From: Hallerella sp964397425
Lineage (GTDB): Bacteria > Fibrobacterota > Fibrobacteria > Fibrobacterales > Fibrobacteraceae
Assembly (NCBI GenBank): GCA_964397425.1
Contig: CAYNID010000008.1
Span: 1-64,000, forward strand
Reading direction: 5' to 3'
DNA: 64,000 nt
Shown: positions 1-7,876 of the stretch, one piece after another
Numbering within the stretch: the stretch's first letter is position 1
How the letters are laid out: each line of letters opens with the position of its first letter
Notes under the pieces: generated by a model
What the model was told of the DNA's origin: nothing
What the model saw: only the letters and a program-made list of their open reading frames with translations
The model's database searches: none
Translations under genes and position numbers: made by a program

Positions 1-75
1 TGAAACCCATCAACGAGAGCTTCCTCTCCACAGCCCCAATTTCTCATTCCTAATTTCTCATTTCTAATTATAAAA
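1..75 (-). repeat. dispersed intergenic repeat, family A, copy 1
   Basis: Read on the minus strand this AT-rich block has GAGAAATTAGGAATGAGAAA, then a GGGCTGTGGA-like core and a GTTGATGGGTTT-like end. The same order of elements recurs on the plus strand near 22163-22240 and 22360-22425. The copies share roughly 60 bp of alignable sequence with scattered differences. It lies just beyond the hisA stop and contains no credible gene. The function is unknown, and the copy may extend past the window edge. Confidence 0.6.
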
Positions 76-125
76 AGGCTTTCCACATTCCACACTCCTA
101 TTCCTCATTCCGCATTATACAAAAG

Positions 126-887
126 TCAATTTTTCTTGTTGAATGCCACACATTCGTCATAACGCGTCCCGGTACCGCCGAAAATGTCCAGAGAGCTTCC
201 GATGGTCAAATCCACTTTCCCACCAGAAATTTCCCGGCAACGCATCAAATCGCCGATGTTTTTCGCTCCGCCCGCATAAGTCACCGGTATAGGACTTTCA
301 GCGGCAAGAAAGCGCACAAGAGGCTCGTCCATTCCTTTTTCAAGCCCTTCGACATCGGCCGCATGGACAAGAAATTCATCGCAATACAAAGCCAGTTCCT
401 GCAACAAAGAAACGTTGACTTCGGAATTCGTCACCGTTTGCCAGCGGTTCGTCGCCACGTTCCAAGAGTTCGCCGTTTTCCGACAGCTTAAATCCAAGAC
501 CAGGCGTTCTTTGCCCACCGCTTGAGAAAGCGCTTTGACTCTTTCCATATCGAGACGCGCCCCATCAAAAATCCAACTGGTGACAATGACATGGCTCGCT
601 CCGGCATCCAAAAATTCTCGGGCGTTGTCCGGTCTGATTCCTCCACCTATCTGGAGTCCACCGGGATAAGCGGCCAACGCCTCCTTGGCAGCTTCGGCAC
701 AGCCCTTTCCGAGCATGATGACATGACCGCCAACCAAACCGTCGCGCTTGTAAAGATTCGCAAAATACGCAGGAGATTTATCACTTGTGAAATGAGTCAG
801 CGGCGTTTCACTGTCGGAAAGGGTTCCTCCGACAATTTGTTTTACTTTTCCTTGATGAATGTCGATACACGGGCGAAATTTTGTCAT
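126..887 (-). CDS. hisA: HisA, ProFAR isomerase, eukaryotic (HIS6) type
   Basis: Predicted 1-(5-phosphoribosyl)-5-[(5-phosphoribosylamino)methylideneamino]imidazole-4-carboxamide isomerase of histidine biosynthesis, 253 residues, a cytosolic TIM barrel. The protein opens with FRPCIDIHQGKVKQIVGG, the N-terminus of the eukaryotic-type HIS6 subfamily rather than the usual bacterial HisA start. It also has the phosphate-binding QIGGGIR and TYAGGA segments. I chose the ATG at 887, right before TKFRPCIDIHQG; a longer reading to 962 would run into the upstream gene and adds residues with no family counterpart. The start is 1 nt past the upstream stop, so it is probably the last gene of a long operon. 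No other his gene is visible. From family knowledge, this HisA type is rare in bacteria and has been linked to Fibrobacter and to transfer from plants. Confidence 0.93.
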   Translation of the reverse strand: MTKFRPCIDIHQGKVKQIVGGTLSDSETPLTHFTSDKSPAYFANLYKRDGLVGGHVIMLGKGCAEAAKEALAAYPGGLQIGGGIRPDNAREFLDAGASHVIVTSWIFDGARLDMERVKALSQAVGKERLVLDLSCRKTANSWNVATNRWQTVTNSEVNVSLLQELALYCDEFLVHAADVEGLEKGMDEPLVRFLAAESPIPVTYAGGAKNIGDLMRCREISGGKVDLTIGSSLDIFGGTGTRYDECVAFNKKN

Positions 888-888
888 G

Positions 889-1920
889 TTAAAATCCTGT
901 AATGCTCCAGTCAAAAATTTGATCGCCCGATTTGGATCGTCCGCGCCAAAAGAAAATTTCACCGCCGAGCATCAGCTTCGTCGCTTTTTTCGCGAACCAG
1001 CCGTCGGTATTCGACAGCATGGAAAATTTCTGTTTGGGTTTCGACATATCGATTTCAAGCGTGTCCGGGGAATTATTCCAGGTGATTTTCACCGCGGACT
1101 TGGGAAATTTTTCCCCGTCATACGTTTTTCCGTTTTCAAGAATTTCCTTGGGCAAGAGCGTTTCTGAGCCCGTTTCTGTTTGATGGAGCAAGTAGCCGAA
1201 CGGGGTGCCGTTTTTGGCAATGGCAATCCGGCCAGCGTAGGAGCCTCGAGTCGCCTCGCTGACGTTGAACGCCCGAACAGCAAGGTCTGTCGCATTTCCC
1301 GATTGCCACGTATGTTCCAAATAACCGTAGCCCTTGACTTCAACCGTGTCGCCGTCGTGGGCGATTTTCCCTTTGACGCGGCCATGGGGAATGAGAACCG
1401 CCACGCCATAATTTTTTTCATCGATTTTCCATTTTCCGTTTCCGGGGATTTTTCCCCGTTTCGCACTGGTAAACGTCACATCCAAAAGAAATTTTCCGAA
1501 TCCGTCTTTGTTTGCCGAAAAGAAAACGCGGTGCCCTTTGCCGGGAAGTCCTTCCATGATGTATTCTTCTTTGATGGAAATTTTATTCTGCTCCCTGTAT
1601 TCTTTGTAACGCTCCAGTGGATATTGCCGTCCGATATTTGAATTTTTCCCTTTGAGTCCAATAAATGAAATGTCGCAGCCCATCTTTTTGCCAGAAGTCG
1701 GGATGAGGAGCGAGGCGTAATTGACGTATGCCCGGGTTCCGTTATCAAAGACGAACTGATACGTCCAGGCTTCTGTGGACTCCTCGGATTTCATCACCTT
1801 GGCAAAAAAATCCGACGCCCCCGTCAACCGGGACTCTGGTTGAGGAAATTCATCTTTCCCGGCAAAGGCCGCAGAAATTGCCAAGATACAAAAGCCGACG
1901 ATAACATGAAAATGATTCAT
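889..1920 (-). CDS. secreted CrtC/AttH-like lipocalin-fold protein
   Basis: A 343-residue exported protein with a clear Sec signal peptide (hydrophobic VIVGFCILAISAAFA, cleavage near residue 20). The middle contains GYGYLEHTWQS around residues 195-205. This resembles the GxGYxEHxW core of the carotenoid hydratase CrtC / AttH / Svf1 group of double-lipocalin proteins, which act on or bind hydrophobic molecules. The resemblance rests mainly on that motif and the beta-rich composition, so the substrate is unknown. It sits 35 nt after mlaF and 1 nt before hisA. Its place beside Mla-type lipid-transport genes would suit an envelope or lipid role, but that is inference. Confidence 0.6.
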   Translation of the reverse strand: MNHFHVIVGFCILAISAAFAGKDEFPQPESRLTGASDFFAKVMKSEESTEAWTYQFVFDNGTRAYVNYASLLIPTSGKKMGCDISFIGLKGKNSNIGRQYPLERYKEYREQNKISIKEEYIMEGLPGKGHRVFFSANKDGFGKFLLDVTFTSAKRGKIPGNGKWKIDEKNYGVAVLIPHGRVKGKIAHDGDTVEVKGYGYLEHTWQSGNATDLAVRAFNVSEATRGSYAGRIAIAKNGTPFGYLLHQTETGSETLLPKEILENGKTYDGEKFPKSAVKITWNNSPDTLEIDMSKPKQKFSMLSNTDGWFAKKATKLMLGGEIFFWRGRSKSGDQIFDWSITGF

Positions 1921-1955
1921 AAAACCAACATAGAAAATTCAAACTTCACAAAAAA

Positions 1956-2741
1956 TCAGGATTCTTCCGGGTTGATTTTCCGCTTTCCCGTGATGAACTG
2001 CTGGACAAAGGGGTTTGACGTATTCTTGATTTCTTCGACGGTTCCCACTTCGATTATCCGCCCCTTGTAAAGCATCGCGATTCGGTCCGCCACCTTGAAT
2101 GCGCTGACCATGTCGTGAGTCACGACAACCGAAGTCACGCCCAGTTTACTTTGCATGTCCAAAATCAAATCGTTGATAACATCGCTTGTAATGGGGTCAA
2201 GTCCAGTCGTCGGTTCATCATACAAAAGGATTTCCGGATTGAGCGCTATCGCCCGGGCCAAAGCAACGCGTTTCCGCATTCCACCCGAAAGTTCACTGGG
2301 CATTTTGGTCCGAAATTCCGGAACCAGATTGATGAGCTTCAATTTTTCCGTGACGACTTCTTGGATTTGCCGTTCAGAAAGTTCCGGGTGGTGTTCCCGC
2401 AAAGCGAAAGCGATATTTTCGCCCGTGTCCATGCTGTCAAAAAGAGCGCCGCTTTGAAACAGCATTCCCATTTTTTTGCGGATGGTCCGCGTATCGAAAA
2501 ACTTGGGCGTACTGATAGTCACGCCGTCGACGACAACTTCTCCACCATCCGGCTGCAAAAGGCCAATCATGTGCTTGAGAATCACCGATTTTCCACCGCC
2601 CGATTGTCCGATGATGACCATCGTCTCTCCGCGGCGAATATCCAGGTTCACATCGGCCAAAACAGTTTGCACGCCAAAACTTTTCTTCAATCCGCGCAAC
2701 TGGATCATAATGTCGTTCGAGTCTATTTTTACATTGGGCAT
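1956..2741 (-). CDS. mlaF: Mla-type lipid transport ABC ATPase
   Basis: ATP-binding subunit, 261 residues, of an MlaFE-type ABC system that moves phospholipids between inner and outer membranes. The full ABC set is visible: Walker A GQSGGGKS, ABC signature LSGGMRKRV, Walker B ILLYDEPTTGLDP and switch His in VVTHD. The N-terminal IQLRGLKKSFGVQTVL is typical of MlaF. It follows the permease by 9 nt. The substrate-binding MCE protein MlaD and the MlaC/MlaB partners are not in this window, so they must lie elsewhere or be absent. Confidence 0.9.
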   Translation of the reverse strand: MPNVKIDSNDIMIQLRGLKKSFGVQTVLADVNLDIRRGETMVIIGQSGGGKSVILKHMIGLLQPDGGEVVVDGVTISTPKFFDTRTIRKKMGMLFQSGALFDSMDTGENIAFALREHHPELSERQIQEVVTEKLKLINLVPEFRTKMPSELSGGMRKRVALARAIALNPEILLYDEPTTGLDPITSDVINDLILDMQSKLGVTSVVVTHDMVSAFKVADRIAMLYKGRIIEVGTVEEIKNTSNPFVQQFITGKRKINPEES

Positions 2742-2750
2742 AAACGGAAC

Positions 2751-3536
2751 CTATTGGAAAAGGATGGCGTCAACGGCCAGGTCCAAAATCAAAATCATGA
2801 GACAACAAGAAACTACGCAATCTTTGGTTGCCATTCCCACACCGCGTGCGCCCGGAGCCGCGTTCACCCCATGGAACCAGCCCAGCAAAAAGATGATGAC
2901 TCCAAAGACAAACGATTTGAACACGCCTCCGAAAAGATCCATCGGATTGAACAGGTATTGCATTCCCGTGTAAAACGTGTAAGACGAAATATCCAAAGCC
3001 AAAACGGCGACGACCCAGCCTCCGATTAACGCAAGACAATTTGAAATCACGGTTAAACATGGAACCATGGTGAAAAAGGCGACAAACCGGGGCATCGCCA
3101 AATAACGGTAAGGATTCAGCCCCAACACTTCGTGCGCGTCCAATTCTTCTTTTTCCCGCATCGAAGCGATTTCTGCGGCAAGAGCGCTCCCGACGCGGCC
3201 CGCAAGCACCAACGCGGTCAAAAGCGGTCCCAATTCGATTAAAACCATTTTGCACGCGGCAGTCCCCACCCACTTATCGGCAACGAGACCGCGGAACTGG
3301 AAAGACGCTTGCACAGTCGCCACCATGCCCGTAAAAATAGACGTAACAAAAAGAAGCGGAACCGATGTTACGCCAATGGAAACCATCTGCTTTAAAACCA
3401 GACCCCAATTCTGAAAGACATGCGGAATTTGTTTGATGGTCAGCCCAAGTACGCAGCACAATTCCCCAACGCCCGAAATTCCTGTCACAACGATCCGACC
3501 GATGAAATTCAATGGGGCAAGAAGGATTTTCAACAT
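2751..3536 (-). CDS. mlaE: Mla-type lipid transport permease
   Basis: Inner-membrane MlaE/YrbE permease, 261 residues, partner of the ATPase encoded next. Several hydrophobic segments are visible, and the family-typical loop ELGPLLTALVLAGRVGSALAAEI is present near the middle, followed by EELDAHEVLGLNP. I chose the ATG at 3536 (MLKILLAPLNFIG), which lies 1 nt after the dnaB stop and gives the normal family length. An upstream reading to 3575 would overlap dnaB. Transcription is probably shared with dnaB and the genes before it. Confidence 0.9.
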   Translation of the reverse strand: MLKILLAPLNFIGRIVVTGISGVGELCCVLGLTIKQIPHVFQNWGLVLKQMVSIGVTSVPLLFVTSIFTGMVATVQASFQFRGLVADKWVGTAACKMVLIELGPLLTALVLAGRVGSALAAEIASMREKEELDAHEVLGLNPYRYLAMPRFVAFFTMVPCLTVISNCLALIGGWVVAVLALDISSYTFYTGMQYLFNPMDLFGGVFKSFVFGVIIFLLGWFHGVNAAPGARGVGMATKDCVVSCCLMILILDLAVDAILFQ

Positions 3537-3537
3537 C

Positions 3538-4950
3538 TTACCCTCCGAAATCATCGATGGAAAAATCACCCGCACCCGAAGACATCGAATCGACTTCTTC
3601 GGGAATGTAATTTTCGAATTTCGTATATTGCGGAATCCACGTCAGATCGATATCGGCTGTGGCTCCGTTACGGTGCTTGGCGACAAGAAGTTGCGCCTTG
3701 TTCTTGTCTTCATCCGCATGAGTCCGGTAAAAAGGCCTTTCGATGAACCAGACCATATCCGCGTCCTGTTCGATAGAACCCGATTCGCGCAAGTCGGAAA
3801 GTTGCGGACGCGCTTTCCCATTTTTATTGCCATCGGCGCGGTCTTCTGTTTTACGGGAAAGCTGCGCCAAAGCAATGACAGGAATTTTCAAATCCTTCGC
3901 CAAAATTTTGAGCCCGCGGGAAATGGCGCCGACAGCGACGGCACGGTTTTCTTCTTTTCCCGTTTTCATCAACTGCAAATAGTCCACAATGACCAAATCC
4001 AAGCCATTTTTGCGTTTCAAACTGCGGCATTTGGAAAGCAGCTCCATGATGCCCAAATCCAAATTGTCATCCACATAAAGTGAATTTGTCTGCATAATGC
4101 GGCTGGCCACACCGGGCAATTTGGAAAATTCATCTTGGTTCAAATGCCCGGACCGGAATTTGGAAAGTTCGATACCCGCCAACGAACACAATATACGCTG
4201 CATCAGCTGTTCGGCACCCATTTCCAAACTGAAAAACGCAACGTGTTTCCCGTAGTTGATGCTCGAATTTGACGCCAACGTCAATGCGAACGCCGACTTT
4301 CCCATGCCGGGGCGCCCGGCCAGAATAATCAAATCCGAAGGCTGAAGTCCATTTGTCAAACGGTCCAAATCCGAAAATCCCGTTGGGCATCCAGACAGCC
4401 CGTCTTTGCGGTTTTCCAAGGATTTCAAGACTTCTTGAACGACAACGCTTGCCGGGCGCAGGGAATTTTTCACCTGCTTTTCGGCCAGAGACATTACCGC
4501 CCCTTCTACTTTCGAAATGATTTCATCCGGCTCCGAAGAAGGATCTTCCGCATCGCGGATGGCTCCGTTTGAAACGGCGATAAGACGGCGCATCACCGAT
4601 TTCTTCTGGATGATTTCCGCATGATACCGCGCATTGGCGCCGCTAGCCACCGATTCGATCAGCTTCAAAAGATATTCCCGTCCGCCGACAGCTTCAAGAC
4701 GGTTTTCCTGTTCAAGGGCATTGCTGAGCGTCACCACGTCGATGGGCGTATTGAACTGGGAAAGTTTCTGGAGAACTTCCCAAATCATCTTGTGGCGTTC
4801 CTGATAAAAATCGTCCGGTTCCAAAAGGGAAACGACGTCCGAAAGGACGTTCGCATCCTGAATGACTCCGCCGAGCAAGAAGACTTCGGCTTCAGCAGCT
4901 TGCGGAACGCTTCTTCCGCTGTATTCAAAATTCTCTTGTGCCTGATCCAT
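3538..4950 (-). CDS. dnaB: replicative DNA helicase DnaB
   Basis: Hexameric 5'-3' helicase of the replication fork, 470 residues, normal family length. The N-terminal domain starts with VPQAAEAEVFLLGGVI, matching the DnaB pattern of xPxxxEAExxxLGxxx. The C-terminal RecA-like domain has Walker A GRPGMGKSAFAL, the ARPQLSDLRESGSIEQDAD segment and the Walker B-like LVIVDYLQLM. No intein or insertion is visible. The start is 19 nt after the preceding gene, within a co-oriented run of tightly spaced genes. Confidence 0.96.
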   Translation of the reverse strand: MDQAQENFEYSGRSVPQAAEAEVFLLGGVIQDANVLSDVVSLLEPDDFYQERHKMIWEVLQKLSQFNTPIDVVTLSNALEQENRLEAVGGREYLLKLIESVASGANARYHAEIIQKKSVMRRLIAVSNGAIRDAEDPSSEPDEIISKVEGAVMSLAEKQVKNSLRPASVVVQEVLKSLENRKDGLSGCPTGFSDLDRLTNGLQPSDLIILAGRPGMGKSAFALTLASNSSINYGKHVAFFSLEMGAEQLMQRILCSLAGIELSKFRSGHLNQDEFSKLPGVASRIMQTNSLYVDDNLDLGIMELLSKCRSLKRKNGLDLVIVDYLQLMKTGKEENRAVAVGAISRGLKILAKDLKIPVIALAQLSRKTEDRADGNKNGKARPQLSDLRESGSIEQDADMVWFIERPFYRTHADEDKNKAQLLVAKHRNGATADIDLTWIPQYTKFENYIPEEVDSMSSGAGDFSIDDFGG

Positions 4951-4969
4951 TTAAAACCTTAATTGGAAT

Positions 4970-5773
4970 TTAGCCAAAAAATCCACACTTGGGAATGTGC
5001 ACTTTCCAAGTAATCCATTTCAGTTGCTTGTTGGAGAACATTTCTTCGGGATCGATGAGGGCCGTGGCGGGAACTTTGGCAAATTCCATCGGAGTTCCTC
5101 CAAAATCGACCACTTTCGCATTTTGGGAAAGGGCCTGTTTCAGCAAGCGGTCACCAAAGAACACGACCGTCTGCGGGCGAATCAAGGAAACTTCCTTTTC
5201 GAGCATTTTTTTGCAGGCGATGGCGACTTGGGGCAAAACGGCGCGGGCCACCGGTTTTTTGCAAAAATAAGTCACGCCGATTTCCTGTTGTGAAATATTC
5301 AAACTTTCGAACATCCGCGCGATCATCTGCCCAACATCGGAATGCGCGTAGCCATTTTCCACATATTTTTCCACAGGCGCATAAACAACCAACAGCAACT
5401 TGGGATTTTCCAGATTCCCTTCGCCTTCGGAAAGTTTCGTCTGGGCGTAAAATTTTTCTGCGGAAATTTGTTTGTAAAAATCCGCCAATGTCGAAGCCGA
5501 TTCTCCCATTGAAAGGCGCGAAGCCTTCGCCGATTCCGGGATTACAATTTTCGCCACATCCATTTGGGGCGTTTGACGTTTCGAAGATTCCACCGGACGA
5601 CTAAAGGCATTCCCCGAAGGCGTTTGCAAATTCGGTTGAACGGGAGCCGAAGAAATGGGCTTCTTGACGACCTTCACCGGAGAAATCGTCCACGGCTCAT
5701 CTAAACAAACGAGATCTTCGCCCAGCTCCATTTGACAAGCTAAATATTCCGCCAATTCTTTAAAATCAGGCAC
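4970..5773 (-). CDS. degenerate family 4 uracil-DNA glycosylase-like protein
   Basis: A 267-residue protein with a probably flexible N-terminal third and a C-terminal domain that follows the layout of the UDG superfamily. It has LLLVVYAPVEKY where active enzymes have a GEAPG-type catalytic loop, RPQTVVFFGDRLLKQAL matching the RPKVIVxLG strand, and IDPEEMFSNKQLKWITWKV matching the HPSxLLR...W region. The acidic/Gly loop and the HPS histidine are both missing, and no four-cysteine Fe-S set is present. It is therefore likely a non-catalytic or divergent homologue. The start overlaps coaBC by 8 bp, indicating translational coupling, and dnaB follows by 19 nt, so a link to replication or repair is possible but unproven. 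Confidence 0.55.
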   Translation of the reverse strand: MPDFKELAEYLACQMELGEDLVCLDEPWTISPVKVVKKPISSAPVQPNLQTPSGNAFSRPVESSKRQTPQMDVAKIVIPESAKASRLSMGESASTLADFYKQISAEKFYAQTKLSEGEGNLENPKLLLVVYAPVEKYVENGYAHSDVGQMIARMFESLNISQQEIGVTYFCKKPVARAVLPQVAIACKKMLEKEVSLIRPQTVVFFGDRLLKQALSQNAKVVDFGGTPMEFAKVPATALIDPEEMFSNKQLKWITWKVHIPKCGFFG

Positions 5774-6977
5774 TCAAATCCTCCCATTTCCGCTGGACCG
5801 CAAGAACGACTTCGCGGGCGAGTTCCGCTTTGGTGCGCAATTCAAGCGTGGGCAGCGGTTTTCCTTTTTCAAGGAGGGCGAACGGCACCTGATCGAAACC
5901 GAAGCCCGCATTTTTCATCACCGGCGTATTCAACACCAAAAAATCCGCTCCGCTCGCCGAAAGCTTTTCTGCACCATTTTTTTGCACGTCATCCGTTTCG
6001 AGTCCAAATCCGACGACGACTTGCTGCGGCAACTTTCGTTTGACCGAATCCCGCAAAATATTCGGATTCGGTTCCAGTTCCAAAACAAGTTGATTCCGGC
6101 TGCCTTTAATTTTTGACGCCGAAACATTCTTTGGGCGGTAGTCCGCCACCGCGGCGCAATGCACCAAGGCGTCGGCGGCGGGTTCTAAAGACATCACGGC
6201 TTCGTACATTTCCGCCGAAGTCCTAACGGGTACATCGATGGCCCCGAAAGGAACTTCTACGTCCATAGGCCCATGTACAAAACGGACTTCGCAACCGGCA
6301 TCCATAAATGCCTCCGCCAATTTCGCCGCCGTTTTTCCACTGGAACGGTTCGAAATATAACGCACCGGATCAATGGGTTCTTCTGTCCGGCCTGCCGTAA
6401 TCAACACAGACCGGGACTTTCCATTTTTCAATTCCGGGCGGTAGCGTTTCAGGGACTCCACAATTTTAATCGGTTCCAAAAAACGGCCCGGGCCGCATTC
6501 CCCACAAGCGAGTTCTCCACTGGGCGATTCCAAAATTTTCGTATCTGCAAAAGAGCGGAGTTTTTCCAAATTCAATTGAACGGCATAAGAAAGATACATC
6601 GCCGAGTTCATCGCCGGGGCTATCCACTTTTCACCGACCGTCGACATGTAACAAAGGGAAACCGGATCGTCCGCAAGGCCATTTGCAAATTTGCCAATGG
6701 CATCCGCCGAAGCGGGGGCCACCAGATACAAATCCGCCCAACGGGGAAAATCAATGTGTTGAAAAGGACGCCCTTCCGGATTTCCGTCTTGCGTGTAAAC
6801 CGGGCACCGGGAAAGCGACGCAAAAGAAAGCGGAGCGACAAATTTCGTCGCCGCTTCGGACATGGCGACCCGAACTTCCGCACCTTCTTTTTGCAGCAGC
6901 CGCAGCAATTCGCAAGCTTTGTATGCCGAGATACTCCCTGTCACGCCCAACAGGATTTTTTTGCCGGAAAGATTCAT
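5766..6977 (-). CDS. coaBC: bifunctional phosphopantothenoylcysteine decarboxylase / phosphopantothenate-cysteine ligase
   Basis: Two consecutive coenzyme A biosynthesis steps in one 403-residue protein. The N-terminal flavoprotein CoaC half has GVTGSISAYKACELLR, the catalytic His region QHIDFPRWADLYLVAPAS, PAMNSAMY and the lid cysteine region LACGECGPGR. The C-terminal CoaB half has VLITAGRTEEPIDPVRYISN and the late AEKLSASGADFLVLN segment. Length and order match the usual Dfp protein. It overlaps the preceding trxB-like gene by 4 bp and the next gene by 8 bp, so all three are probably translated from one mRNA. Confidence 0.95.
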   Translation of the reverse strand: MNLSGKKILLGVTGSISAYKACELLRLLQKEGAEVRVAMSEAATKFVAPLSFASLSRCPVYTQDGNPEGRPFQHIDFPRWADLYLVAPASADAIGKFANGLADDPVSLCYMSTVGEKWIAPAMNSAMYLSYAVQLNLEKLRSFADTKILESPSGELACGECGPGRFLEPIKIVESLKRYRPELKNGKSRSVLITAGRTEEPIDPVRYISNRSSGKTAAKLAEAFMDAGCEVRFVHGPMDVEVPFGAIDVPVRTSAEMYEAVMSLEPAADALVHCAAVADYRPKNVSASKIKGSRNQLVLELEPNPNILRDSVKRKLPQQVVVGFGLETDDVQKNGAEKLSASGADFLVLNTPVMKNAGFGFDQVPFALLEKGKPLPTLELRTKAELAREVVLAVQRKWEDLSA

Positions 6978-7876
6978 TTTTCACATCCTTCTTTTCGCCG
7001 TTTGCGGATGTAATCAACCGCACCCAGGCCCGCTTTGGCACCTTCTCCCACAGCGACAGCCACTTGCAGAATGCCTCCGAGGCAATCCCCCGCGGCAAAG
7101 AGCCCCGGTACAGTCGTCATCAAATTTTCATCGACAAAAAGTTTATTCGATTGGAAAGCCGCACCCGTTTTCCGCGCCAAATCCGCGGCATTGGCCGTTC
7201 CCAATGCGACAAAGATTCCATCGACGGAAATTTTTCTGCCACTTTCAAATAAAATTTCCCGAACTTTTTCATCGCCGTCGACTTTGGAAATTTTTTCTTT
7301 TTCCACAACAAATTCCGCCGGAATTTCAAGAGTCGGCTCCTCGCCCAACGTGCAAATGGATACTTTGGATGCTAGCGGCAACAGCTCCCGCGCTTCGGAA
7401 AGGGCATACGCCCCATTTCCAAGAACGGCGACTTCTTTTTTGCGGTAGAAGAATCCATCGCAAACGGCGCAATAGCTAACACCCCTGCCTTCGAAATTTT
7501 CAATTCCCGGAACGGCTGCCTTGGAACGGACTGATCCGGCAGCGAGCACAACCGCTCCGGCAAAAAAAGTTTCCTCGGCGCCGTTCCGATTACGGACCCG
7601 CAGTTGAAATTTTTCGGCAGACATCAAGTCCAATACTTCGCCGTCAAAAAAAGACGCCCCGAGATTTTTCGCTTGGGATTCTCCGCGGCGGGCGAGTTCT
7701 CCACCGGCGAGAGGAGTTTCCAAGCCATAATAATTGGCAATCGCATGGGCGCGTTCCAACGCACCGTAATCTTTGGCGACGATTAAAACCGAAAGATTCG
7801 CACGGAGCGCGTAAAGCGCAGCAGAAATCCCTGCCGGGCCTTTTCCGATGACGACTAAGTCAAAATCAGTTTGCAT
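6974..7876 (-). CDS. thioredoxin reductase-like flavoprotein (atypical NADPH site)
   Basis: FAD-dependent disulfide reductase of the TrxB family, 300 residues. The FAD-binding VVIGKGPAGISAALYA is at the N-terminus, the redox pair C136/C139 sits in YCAVCDGFF, and the closing VPGLFAAGDCLGG FAD motif is present. The second dinucleotide domain keeps a GNGAYA turn but lacks the HRRxxxR-type NADPH-phosphate motif. This is a feature of enzymes that use ferredoxin or another donor instead of NADPH. The electron donor is therefore uncertain. It overlaps the preceding lipoprotein gene by 11 bp and coaBC by 4 bp. Confidence 0.8.
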   Translation of the reverse strand: MQTDFDLVVIGKGPAGISAALYALRANLSVLIVAKDYGALERAHAIANYYGLETPLAGGELARRGESQAKNLGASFFDGEVLDLMSAEKFQLRVRNRNGAEETFFAGAVVLAAGSVRSKAAVPGIENFEGRGVSYCAVCDGFFYRKKEVAVLGNGAYALSEARELLPLASKVSICTLGEEPTLEIPAEFVVEKEKISKVDGDEKVREILFESGRKISVDGIFVALGTANAADLARKTGAAFQSNKLFVDENLMTTVPGLFAAGDCLGGILQVAVAVGEGAKAGLGAVDYIRKRRKEGCEK

